NCBI GenBank assembly: GCA_947178455.1
Contig: CAMWYI010000051.1
Span: 1 to 10,878, forward strand
Direction of reading: 5' to 3'
Source of the DNA: an uncultured Alistipes sp.
GTDB taxonomy: Bacteria; Bacteroidota; Bacteroidia; Bacteroidales; Rikenellaceae
DNA length: 10,878 nucleotides
A program made the position numbers and the translations under genes. The notes beneath the pieces were generated by a model. That model had not been told where the DNA came from and searched no databases. It worked only from the letters and a program-made list of their open reading frames with translations. Every line of letters starts with the position of its first letter. Position 1 is the stretch's first letter. This document shows positions 1 to 5,605 of the stretch, piece after piece.

Positions 1-178
1 TGAACCAAATCACTGTGAGTGCAATCAAAAAGGCCCAAATGCCTGCAATCGTATTGTGGAATTCCAGCAATGGCCAAATAAAAAATAGAACATGGTAAAG
101 CACAAAGTAGACTATTGGACTTATTACTATATAAGCCGTTCTGACGAGTACATTTTTAAGAATAGGATTGAGGTGCAT
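1..178 (-). CDS. small membrane protein, N-terminal part (runs off window)
   Basis: An open minus-strand frame begins with ATG at 178 and stays open to the window edge (59 codons visible). The first dozen residues are polar and basic (MHLNPILKNVLVRT). Two strongly hydrophobic stretches follow, around residues 15-36 (with IVISPIVYFVLYHVLFFIW) and 44-59 (with GIWAFLIALTVIWF), separated by a short polar turn (EFHNT). This is the pattern of an integral inner-membrane protein with at least two transmembrane helices. It lies 82 bases downstream of the 209-aa gene on the same strand, with an A-rich leader and no promoter that I can see, so it may be the third gene of one transcription unit. I do not recognise the family. 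The C-terminus lies outside the window. Confidence 0.55.
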   Translation of the reverse strand, partial: MHLNPILKNVLVRTAYIVISPIVYFVLYHVLFFIWPLLEFHNTIAGIWAFLIALTVIWF

Positions 179-253
179 GTTTTTGAGTTTTTAAGAATTT
201 CGATCTTTTTTGCAATAAGGGGAGTACAAAACGATACGACATTCCTTTATTAT

Positions 254-269
254 GAGGAGTTTACTCCTC
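254..269 (-). repeat. inverted repeat overlapping the stop of the 209-aa gene
   Basis: A perfect 7-bp inverted repeat (GAGGAGT, 2-base loop, ACTCCTC) contains the TAA stop of the gene ending at 261. There is no T-tract after it on the minus strand, so it is not a convincing intrinsic terminator. It may protect or mark an mRNA 3' end, or be chance. Confidence 0.35.
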
Positions 270-890
270 GATCCTGATTTTGTCCGCATACTTTTCGTTG
301 CTCTTGTAGAAGTCGAGAAGCATTTTGGTTGCTTTCGCCATCTCTGCGTTGTTCAACGTAGTACTTTGCGGTTCGAAGCGCAGTGCACGATTCTTGCGAG
401 ATATGAGTTTCGAGTTATCCTCAGGATCACGCATCCAGCGCTGCGTTTCATTGTCCCATATACGGTCGTCGATCTCTTTCTCCTCAGTGATGACGAGTTC
501 TTTTCCACAGATTGTTTTCTTGAAAGCTTCACCACTTTGACGAAGTGTCGACGAAAGAATGTTTGGGAACACGATGCGACTGTTGAAGTCACGCTTCACA
601 ATCTGTCCGACATACAGCTCCTGAATGTCAGCAGCTTTGCCGTCGATGACCCGAATTGCGGGGAAATACTGACCTACCTGTGTGGTCATAACGTTGCCTT
701 TCTCGTCTTTGATTTCGTTGCCTTGTGCATCGCGTGCTGCAACGTCAGTTCCGAGAACTACGAGAAGGTTTTCAGTAGGAACGTAGAAATGATCACCTAC
801 CTTATTGGTGGTTCGCAATGCGTTAAATGCCTGCGAAGCCGATATCGATTCGATAACATTCGGAAGGATGTTCATTAATATTTTTGCCAT
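261..890 (-). CDS. hypothetical protein, 209 aa, unrecognised family
   Basis: Minus-strand gene with ATG at 890 and TAA at 261. I do not recognise it. The sequence is soluble-looking, with no signal peptide or transmembrane stretch. It is rich in beta-type segments in its first half (residues 32-110, including VGDHFYVPTENLLVVLG and VGQYFPAIRVIDGKAADIQ) and has a charged half (residues 120-209) ending in a probable helix (NAEMAKATKMLLDFYK, about 181-196). Cysteine is rare. A second in-frame ATG at codon 6 (875) is a possible alternative start. The start lies 20 bases after the stop of the GIY-YIG-like gene, in an A-rich leader, so the two are probably co-transcribed. The region is more AT-rich than the housekeeping genes to the right, which suggests an accessory or transferred origin. 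The near-complete opposite-strand frame over the same bases encodes an unlikely Cys-rich product and is taken as its shadow. Confidence 0.75.
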   Translation of the reverse strand: MAKILMNILPNVIESISASQAFNALRTTNKVGDHFYVPTENLLVVLGTDVAARDAQGNEIKDEKGNVMTTQVGQYFPAIRVIDGKAADIQELYVGQIVKRDFNSRIVFPNILSSTLRQSGEAFKKTICGKELVITEEKEIDDRIWDNETQRWMRDPEDNSKLISRKNRALRFEPQSTTLNNAEMAKATKMLLDFYKSNEKYADKIRIEE

Positions 891-910
891 ATAAATAAAG
901 TTTTGCGTGT

Positions 911-1285
911 TTATTTAAGTTCAACTGTTTCAAATTCGAATAAAGGTGTTGGATCGAGTAATCCATCAAATCGGTCTGCGTTTTTTTCTTGAGCGAAAAT
1001 ATACAACTCAACGGCATTTGGATTGCCTCCCCCTCCTCGATTCTCATTTGCACACTTGTTTGTAATCTGTGAAGATTTGAAATAGTCAATCAAATCGCAC
1101 TCTGCTTGATTAATCATTCCTACGTTACCTACTGCAACAATTCCCATAAGTTGGTAGTTGTCGTATTCGGGATCCCTAAATCGCTCTTCAGCACATTCGG
1201 ATTTGCCGATCTTAAAGAATACAATGTCCTCCTGCGATAATCGTTTTTCAATCGTAGGCAAAAGTTCATACAATTTTTGATGCAT
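911..1285 (-). CDS. small protein, possible GIY-YIG-like (T5orf172-type) domain
   Basis: A 124-aa protein starting at ATG 1285 after an A-rich leader. Residues 22-36 (VFFKIGKSECAEERF) resemble the KIGxS-n-R core of GIY-YIG and related T5orf172 domains: K25, G27 and R35 would match the conserved lysine/glycine and catalytic arginine. An acidic residue in a following helix (E62 in NQAECDLIDYF) could be the metal-binding glutamate. The segment NKCANENRGGGG (about 77-88) resembles the N/GGG region that ends such domains. The defining GIY and YIG tyrosines are not clear, so nuclease activity is uncertain; it could be a degenerate or non-catalytic member. It is the first gene downstream of the structured RNA at 1343-1534 and is followed after 20 bases by the 209-aa gene. 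No promoter of its own is visible between 1286 and 1342. Confidence 0.7.
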   Translation of the reverse strand: MHQKLYELLPTIEKRLSQEDIVFFKIGKSECAEERFRDPEYDNYQLMGIVAVGNVGMINQAECDLIDYFKSSQITNKCANENRGGGGNPNAVELYIFAQEKNADRFDGLLDPTPLFEFETVELK

Positions 1286-1342
1286 GATTTTGTTGGTTTT
1301 CTTGCTCCTCTCAGCCCAAGAGCAGCGGGTTAATAGTAGGAT

Positions 1343-1398
1343 AAAAAGAAAACGCAGGACTGAGGCCTATTTCGATGTTAGGCTCTGGTATGCCCTGC
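1343..1398 (-). terminator. intrinsic terminator overlapping the structured RNA
   Basis: Read on the minus strand, GCAGGGC (1398-1392) pairs with GTCCTGC (1360-1354), including one G-U pair. Inside it GAGCCTA (1385-1379) pairs with TAGGCCTC (1369-1362) with one bulged C. The hairpin is followed directly by GTTTTCTTTTT. Its 5' arm uses the bases that form the outer helices of the 6S-like rod (1372-1390), so the terminator and rod cannot coexist. Confidence 0.6.
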
Positions 1399-1534
1399 GA
1401 TAAAATAAGCAACAACCCCGCGTCTTATCCGTATAGGAGAAAGACGAGCGATTGCGGACTGCTTATTCTCATCGCTTAAATGTACCAGATTTAACATCGA
1501 GAATAAACTTACGCTTTCCGTAAATTCAATATGT
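1343..1534 (-). ncRNA. structured RNA, 6S-like small RNA or attenuator leader
   Basis: About 190 bases between a strong minus-strand promoter (box ends at 1541) and a T-tract (1343-1352). Complementary blocks nest perfectly: 1492-1500 with 1372-1380 (9 bp), 1483-1489 with 1384-1390 (7 bp), 1471-1475 with 1397-1401 (5 bp), 1460-1467 with 1404-1411 (8 bp) and 1441-1446 with 1421-1426 (6 bp), capped by a small hairpin. Together they give one long rod with a large asymmetric internal loop (1447-1459 opposite 1412-1420). Length, rod shape and central bubble resemble 6S RNA, the RNA polymerase-binding regulator. An unlinked Bacteroidota promoter at one end and a terminator at the other also fit the Bacteroidales-1 type of RNA known from comparative genomics. 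Exact family membership is inferred from shape only. A further small hairpin (TTACG/CGTAA, 1510-1524) lies near the 5' end. The 5' end is estimated from the promoter. Confidence 0.6.
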
Positions 1535-1540
1535 TGCCAA

Positions 1541-1571
1541 CAAAGTTAGAAACTATATTTTGGAAACGCAA
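1541..1571 (-). promoter_or_regulatory. Bacteroidota-type promoter for the structured RNA and left genes
   Basis: Minus strand: TTG (1571-1569), 20-base spacer, TAACTTTG (1548-1541). This is an exact match to the Bacteroidota sigma-ABfr consensus TTG-N19-21-TAnnTTTG. Transcription would start near 1534. It is the only good promoter found upstream of the genes at 1285, 890 and 178. Confidence 0.65.
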
Positions 1572-1632
1572 TATCCTGAATCTCTTTTTGGGGGTTGTTG
1601 CAAAAATTGTTTTATGAAATCGTTGCAAAGTT

Positions 1633-1653
1633 CAGAAAAACAAAATTTTTCTG
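1633..1653. repeat. AT-rich inverted repeat
   Basis: CAGAAAAA (1633-1640) and TTTTTCTG (1646-1653) form an 8-bp stem with a 5-base loop in the otherwise featureless stretch 1572-1742. The stem is mostly A-T. It could act as a weak terminator on either strand or be chance. I see no gene in 1572-1742. Confidence 0.3.
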
Positions 1654-1742
1654 CAATAGGCAGCTGACTGGATACGAAAATTTGTTAGTTGTAGATTGGG
1701 GTAAAAGATTTCGAGACGATGCAGTCGTAAGCAACTAAATAC

Positions 1743-1776
1743 AAAAAAAGCGGTCGCATTCGATATGCAACCGCTT
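1743..1776 (-). terminator. intrinsic terminator of tRNA-Thr
   Basis: Minus strand: a 12-base stem (1776-1765 with 1759-1748, one G-U pair) with a 5-base loop, ending in a run of T (1749-1743). It starts 10 bases after the tRNA 3' end and ends the tRNA transcript. Confidence 0.85.
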
Positions 1777-1785
1777 GATTCCGAG

Positions 1786-1857
<72 letters not shown>

Positions 1858-1877
1858 ATTTTCCCTTTCGGGCGGAG

Positions 1878-1909
1878 CAAAAGTACGCAAGAAAAATGAA
1901 TCGACCAAA
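1878..1909 (-). promoter_or_regulatory. promoter of tRNA-Thr
   Basis: Minus strand: TTTG (1909-1906), 20-base spacer, TACTTTTG (1885-1878), a full match to the Bacteroidota consensus. The predicted start is near 1871, about 14 bases before the mature tRNA. It lies back to back with the tdh promoter. Confidence 0.7.
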
Positions 1910-1911
1910 AA

Positions 1912-1945
1912 TTTGTGCGATTTTCCCGATTATTTTCTACCTTTA
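1912..1945 (+). promoter_or_regulatory. probable promoter of the threonine dehydrogenase gene
   Basis: TTTG (1912-1915), 22-base spacer, TACCTTTA (1938-1945), which differs from TAnnTTTG only in the last base. The predicted start near 1952 leaves a leader of roughly 17 bases before the ATG at 1969. The spacer is slightly long, so confidence is moderate. Confidence 0.5.
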
Positions 1946-1968
1946 CTTCAAATTTCAACCCGAATTTC

Positions 1969-2913
1969 ATGAAACGAATCCTCATTGTCGGTGCCGGTGG
2001 CCAGATAGGCTCCGAATTGACCGTCTATCTCCGCAAAATCTACGGCGATACGAATGTCGTGGCGACCGATATGCGCGAGTGCCGCTCGCTCGGCGAAACG
2101 GGCCCCTTCGAGGTGCTCAATGCGCTCGATGCCACGGCGATGGCGTCGGTCGTGGCGCGGTACCGCATCGACACGATTTTCAACCTCGTGGCGCTGCTTT
2201 CGGCCGTCGGCGAACGTAACCCGCAAATGGCGTGGAGCGTCAACATGGGCGCACTCAACAACTCGCTCGAAGTGGCCCGCCAACATCATTGCGCGCTGTT
2301 TACGCCCAGCTCCATCGGGGCGTTCGGCCCAACGTCGCCCAAAGACGGCACGCCGCAGGACACGATTATGCAACCGACCACGATTTACGGTGTGTGCAAA
2401 GTCACGGGCGAGATGCTCGGCAACTACTACCACCACAAATACGGGGTCGATACGCGTTCGGTGCGTTTTCCGGGCATCATCTCGAACGTCACGCTGCCCG
2501 GCGGCGGCACGACCGACTATGCGGTCGAAATCTACTACGAAGCCGTCAAGTCGGGGCACTTCACCTGCCCTGTTCCGGCCGACGTCTACATGGACATGAT
2601 TTACATGCCCGATGCACTGCGGGCCTGCGTCGAACTGATGGAGGCCGACCCGTCGAAATTGCGCCACCGCAACAGTTTCAATTTGGCGTCGATGAGCTTC
2701 ACGCCCGAAATCATCCGGGCCGAAATCCAAAAACGGCTGCCCGATTTCACGATGGATTACGACATCGACCCCGTGAAAAAAGAGATAGCCGAAAGCTGGC
2801 CCAACTCGCTCGACGACACGTGCGCCCGCGAGGAGTGGGGCTGGAAACCCGAATGGGATTTGTCGGCGATGACCGACGACATGCTGGAACATATCCGCCG
2901 GAAATCGCTTTGA
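1969..2913 (+). CDS. tdh: L-threonine 3-dehydrogenase, SDR (epimerase-like) type
   Basis: A 314-aa NAD-dependent enzyme of the extended short-chain dehydrogenase family. It oxidises L-threonine to 2-amino-3-ketobutyrate in the cytoplasm, the first step of threonine breakdown to glycine and acetyl-CoA or aminoacetone. The Rossmann motif GAGGQIG spans residues 8-14, with acidic D34 after beta-2. The catalytic site is SS at 114-115 with YxxxK at Y140/K144. Segments typical of the ThrDH branch rather than sugar epimerases are GPFEVLNALD (45-54), FPGIIS (167-172), PGGGTTDYAVE (177-187), MSFTPEII and the ending REEWGWKPEW. The frame is open further upstream, but ATG 1969 gives a proper N-terminus directly before the Rossmann strand. 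The usual partner, 2-amino-3-ketobutyrate CoA ligase (kbl), is not in the window. It converges on ridA with a 19-base gap. Confidence 0.93.
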   Translation: MKRILIVGAGGQIGSELTVYLRKIYGDTNVVATDMRECRSLGETGPFEVLNALDATAMASVVARYRIDTIFNLVALLSAVGERNPQMAWSVNMGALNNSLEVARQHHCALFTPSSIGAFGPTSPKDGTPQDTIMQPTTIYGVCKVTGEMLGNYYHHKYGVDTRSVRFPGIISNVTLPGGGTTDYAVEIYYEAVKSGHFTCPVPADVYMDMIYMPDALRACVELMEADPSKLRHRNSFNLASMSFTPEIIRAEIQKRLPDFTMDYDIDPVKKEIAESWPNSLDDTCAREEWGWKPEWDLSAMTDDMLEHIRRKSL

Positions 2914-2932
2914 CCGAACGCGGCGGAGGCCG

Positions 2933-3307
2933 TTATTTGGCCGCTACGGCGTCGATTTCGACCAGCGCGCCTTTGGGCAGGGCGGCCACCTCGAAGCAGA
3001 CGCGGGCGGGCATGTCGGCCGTGAAAAACTCGGCATAGACCTTGTTCATGGCGGCGAAGTCCGCGATGTGTTGCAGCAGGACGGTCGTCTTGGCGATGTC
3101 GCGGAAGTCGTAGCCCGCTTCGCGCAGGATGTGGCCGATGTTCGTGAGCGACTGGCGGGTTTGCGCCTCGATGCCGTCGGGCATGGCGCCGGTGGCGCCG
3201 TCGATGGGCAGCTGGCCCGAAATGTAGAGCGTGCCGTTGTTTTCGACGGCCTGCGAATAAGGCCCGACGGCTGCCGGAGCGGCGGGCGATGCGATGATAC
3301 GTTTCAT
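2933..3307 (-). CDS. ridA: RidA family reactive enamine/imine deaminase
   Basis: A 124-aa cytosolic protein of the YjgF/YER057c/UK114 family, full length. RidA trimers hydrolyse 2-aminoacrylate and related enamines/imines released by PLP enzymes such as threonine/serine dehydratase, preventing damage to other PLP enzymes. Family signatures visible are AVGPYSQAV (13-21, with Y17), LYISGQLP (27-34) and the C-terminal ARVCFEVAALPKGALVEIDA, with R102 as the substrate-carboxylate arginine and E117 as the conserved glutamate. It starts at ATG 3307 and has a consensus promoter at 3384-3414. It is convergent with tdh and divergent from the META lipoprotein gene. Confidence 0.95.
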   Translation of the reverse strand: MKRIIASPAAPAAVGPYSQAVENNGTLYISGQLPIDGATGAMPDGIEAQTRQSLTNIGHILREAGYDFRDIAKTTVLLQHIADFAAMNKVYAEFFTADMPARVCFEVAALPKGALVEIDAVAAK

Positions 3308-3326
3308 TTTTTATTAGCGCGATTGA

Positions 3327-3355
3327 TTGCTTTGCAATTCAGTGTGTTATCTTCG
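3327..3355 (+). promoter_or_regulatory. possible promoter of the META lipoprotein gene
   Basis: TTG (3327-3329), 18-base spacer, TATCTTCG (3348-3355), one base off TAnnTTTG with a slightly short spacer. It would give a leader of roughly 95 bases. A weaker alternative, TTTATTTG at 3417-3424, has no matching upstream box. Confidence 0.3.
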
Positions 3356-3383
3356 CCCTGACCGTTTGGGCCGAAGCGGTGTA

Positions 3384-3414
3384 CAAAGATATGGATAAGC
3401 GAGGGTAAAAGCAA
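3384..3414 (-). promoter_or_regulatory. promoter of ridA
   Basis: Minus strand: TTG (3414-3412), 20-base spacer, TATCTTTG (3391-3384), an exact consensus match. The predicted transcript starts near 3377 with about 70 bases before the ridA ATG. Confidence 0.65.
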
Positions 3415-3456
3415 GTTTATTTGCATTTACGAGACGCATATAGTAATGAACAGAAT

Positions 3457-3891
3457 ATGAAACACGTAGTGATTAAATGGGTGTTGTTGCTCGGTTCGGC
3501 CGTGTTTTTGGCCGGTTGTTGTGCGTGCCGTTCGTTTCAGACGAAGACGCGCCGTCCGTTGGTCGGCACCGAGTGGCAGTTGATTCAGTTGGGCGGCCGG
3601 AACATTCGGGTCGACGTGGAAAAATTCGTCGTGCGGTTCGCTGCCGACGGCACGGTGACGGGCCGGGGCGAATGCAACACGTTGTCGGGACGTTACGAAG
3701 CAGGCAAAGACAACGGCTTGAAAATCGGCCCGCTGGCATCGACCTTGCGGGCTTGTCCCGACGGAGAGGAGACCGAAAGGGCTTTGGCTGCAGCACTGGA
3801 ATCGACCGACCGTTATGACATGGACGGCCCGATGTTGCTGCTGCTTGCCGACGGCGAACTGCAAGCGGTGTTCCAAGCGGCGAACGAATAA
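3457..3891 (+). CDS. META-domain (HslJ-like) lipoprotein
   Basis: A 144-aa protein. Residues 1-20 form a lipoprotein signal peptide (MKHVVIKW, then a hydrophobic core) ending in the lipobox FLAG-C21, so it should be acylated at C21 and exported. Residues about 35-142 match the META/HslJ domain: GTEWQLIQLGG (37-47), a beta strand with FAADGTVTGRGECNTLSGRY (61-80, containing the conserved CN and GxY), IGPLASTLRACPDGEE (90-105) and LLLLADGELQAVF near the end. No acidic surface-export signal follows the cysteine, so a periplasmic-facing location is more likely than surface display. The family is linked to heat-shock or novobiocin resistance phenotypes in E. coli, but the molecular role is unknown. 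A TTG start at 3421 is possible in frame, but ATG 3457 places the signal peptide correctly. The gene ends at the bidirectional terminator. Confidence 0.88.
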   Translation: MKHVVIKWVLLLGSAVFLAGCCACRSFQTKTRRPLVGTEWQLIQLGGRNIRVDVEKFVVRFAADGTVTGRGECNTLSGRYEAGKDNGLKIGPLASTLRACPDGEETERALAAALESTDRYDMDGPMLLLLADGELQAVFQAANE

Positions 3892-3913
3892 CGTCGGCCC
3901 GCAACATGCTACG

Positions 3914-3945
3914 AAAAAACCGCCCCTGCAACAGGGGCGGTTTTT
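3914..3945. terminator. bidirectional intrinsic terminator
   Basis: A perfect 9-bp GC-rich stem (CCGCCCCTG / CAGGGGCGG, 3920-3928 and 3932-3940) with a CAA loop, flanked by six A on the left and five T on the right. It serves both the META gene on the plus strand and mdh on the minus strand, which converge here. Confidence 0.92.
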
Positions 3946-3971
3946 CGGTTGTTTCGCATTCCGATAATCGG

Positions 3972-4973
3972 CTATTCGGCCAAATAGGGATTCAGTTTCG
4001 ACCACTCTGCGACCGGCGGGATGACGCCCATCGCAATTACCTCGTCGCGCAGGGTGCAAAGGTGTTTGTAGCTCTCCGTGAGCGTGGCGTGTTCTTCGGG
4101 CGTGCCGTGCACGTCTTTGTAGCGGATGCCGTCGGCTGTGATTTCGCTCTCCATGGCCATGAGGATGTCGCGGTATTCGTCGTTGCGGAGGAATACGCCC
4201 GCCGGATAGGTGAACTTCTTGCCGCCCATAGCCGCCGCAATCATGCAAACCGACAGATAGGCCGGACTCTGGAACGACGAACGGCCCCGCAGGTCGATGA
4301 TGTGCTTGCCGCCCTGAATGACCCGCTGTTGCAGGGCGTGCCAGTCGTCGACCGGCATGCTCGTGCCGATGAGTTCCGACAGCGGTTTGCCCGCCACGAG
4401 GGTCGTCGAGGCGAATACGGCCATTTGTTCGCCGTGTCCGCCGTAGGTGCGGCAGTCGGTGATTTCGTCGGCCGGAATATGGAAGTATTTGGCCAATTCC
4501 GAGCGCAGGCGCGTCGAATCGAGCGCGGCGAGGGTCGACAGGCGCGACGGCTCGATGCCCGCATGAATCAGCGTCACCAGCCCCGTGATGTCGGCCGGAT
4601 TGAATACGATGACCACGTGTTTCACATCGGGGCAATAGGTGCGGATGTTCTCTCCCAGCTCCTTCGCGATAAGCGTATTGCCCTTTAACAGGTTTTCGCG
4701 GGTCATGCCTGCCTTGCGGGCCGCGCCGCCCGACGATACGACGTAGGATGCTCCCGTGAGCGCATCGCCGATGTCGGTCGTCCACGTGATGTTCACACCC
4801 TCGAATGCGCAGTGGTACAGCTCCTCGGCGACGCCTTCGAGCGCCGGTGCGAAGGGGTCGTAGAGGCAGATGTTCGGCGTCAGACGCATCATCAGCGCCG
4901 TCTGCGCCATGTTCGAGCCGATCATGCCGGCCGCGCCGACGATAGTCAGTTTTTCGTTTGTCAGAAAGTCCAT
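3972..4973 (-). CDS. mdh: malate dehydrogenase (NAD-dependent)
   Basis: A 333-aa cytosolic enzyme interconverting malate and oxaloacetate with NAD(H). In Bacteroidales it usually runs in the reductive direction towards fumarate and succinate. Motifs in order: Rossmann GAAGMIG (13-19); D39 at the end of beta-2, which sets NAD preference; the mobile-loop arginines in ARKAGMTREN (R86 and R92); N125 in NPADIT; the catalytic D152/R155 pair in LDSTR; and catalytic H180 in GGHGEQM. The length and the N-terminus (FLTNEKLTIVGAAG) fit the longer Bacteroidales LDH/MDH-superfamily form rather than the roughly 310-aa type. It is the last gene of the fumarase-bat-recR cluster, 35 bases after recR with no terminator between, and ends before the bidirectional terminator. 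Confidence 0.93.
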   Translation of the reverse strand: MDFLTNEKLTIVGAAGMIGSNMAQTALMMRLTPNICLYDPFAPALEGVAEELYHCAFEGVNITWTTDIGDALTGASYVVSSGGAARKAGMTRENLLKGNTLIAKELGENIRTYCPDVKHVVIVFNPADITGLVTLIHAGIEPSRLSTLAALDSTRLRSELAKYFHIPADEITDCRTYGGHGEQMAVFASTTLVAGKPLSELIGTSMPVDDWHALQQRVIQGGKHIIDLRGRSSFQSPAYLSVCMIAAAMGGKKFTYPAGVFLRNDEYRDILMAMESEITADGIRYKDVHGTPEEHATLTESYKHLCTLRDEVIAMGVIPPVAEWSKLNPYLAE

Positions 4974-5008
4974 TTTTCTATCTGTTTTTAATTATTCGTA
5001 TCCGCTTG

Positions 5009-5605
5009 TCACTCTATCTCCCGCCGGTTGCGCAACGCGTGGGTGATGGTCAGTTCGTCGACGTATTCGAGTTCGTCGCCGAAGCCGATGCCCCGTGCGA
5101 TAGAGGTGATTTTCACCCCCTCGAATCCGCGCAGGCGGTTCATGATGTAGAAGAACGTCGTTTCGCCCTCGACCGAAGTCGAAATGGCCAATATCACCTC
5201 TTTGACTTCGTCGCGTGCGACGCGCTCTGTGAGCAGGTCGATTTTCAGGTCCGACGGCGAGATGCCCTGCATCGGCGAAATGACCCCGCCCAAAACATGA
5301 TATAACCCTTTGTACTGGTGCGTGTTCTCGATCGACAGCACGTCGGCGACCTGCTCCACCACGCAAATGGTCGTACGGTCGCGTTCGCGGTCGGCGCAAA
5401 TGGGGCATAGTTCCTCGTCCGAAAGGTTGTTGCACTCCTTGCAGTATTTGACCTCCGTGCGGAAACGGTCGATGCTCCGCGTCATTTCGGCCACCGAGTC
5501 GCGCTCCATGCGCAGGATATGAATCGCCAGCCGCAGCGCCGTGCGCCGACCCACGCCGGGCAGCTTCGAGAGCTCGCCCACGACATCCTGCAACAACTGC
5601 GACAT
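5009..5605 (-). CDS. recR: recombination mediator RecR
   Basis: A 198-aa protein, the normal RecR length. With RecO and RecF it loads RecA at ssDNA gaps. Domains: an N-terminal helix-hairpin-helix (LSKLPGVGRRTALRLA, 12-27); a C4 zinc finger with C55, C58, C67 and C70 (CKECNN...LCPIC); a Toprim domain (about 78-175) with CVVEQVADVLSIE, whose E84 is the conserved glutamate, and the GLYHVLGG signature (100-107); and a C-terminal ARGIGFGDELEYVDELT segment. The ATG at 5605 overlaps the batE TGA stop by one base (TGATG), which points to translational coupling. The frame stays open far upstream, but only as a shadow of batE; this ATG gives the standard N-terminus. Confidence 0.96.
   Translation of the reverse strand: MSQLLQDVVGELSKLPGVGRRTALRLAIHILRMERDSVAEMTRSIDRFRTEVKYCKECNNLSDEELCPICADRERDRTTICVVEQVADVLSIENTHQYKGLYHVLGGVISPMQGISPSDLKIDLLTERVARDEVKEVILAISTSVEGETTFFYIMNRLRGFEGVKITSIARGIGFGDELEYVDELTITHALRNRREIE

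Noticed and set aside
92..277. Plus-strand 61-codon frame at the left edge
   Set aside because: It lies opposite the hydrophobic partial membrane protein, has no promoter or family resemblance and an improbable composition.
252..878. Long plus-strand open frame (208 aa) opposite the 209-aa gene
   Set aside because: Its product is Cys- and Phe-rich without domain-like pattern, while the minus-strand product looks like a normal soluble protein and fits the direction and spacing of its neighbours.
1948..2892. 314-codon antisense frame covering almost all of tdh
   Set aside because: High-GC codon bias opens such frames. The product is Arg/His/Val-rich and not protein-like, whereas tdh is clearly recognised on the plus strand.
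2914..2932. Terminator between convergent tdh and ridA
   Set aside because: Only a short GGCC self-complementary pair around this region, no stem with a T-tract.
3427..4785. 452-codon minus-strand frame across mdh and the META gene
   Set aside because: It is an out-of-frame shadow of mdh that reads through a strong bidirectional terminator and the opposite-strand lipoprotein gene.
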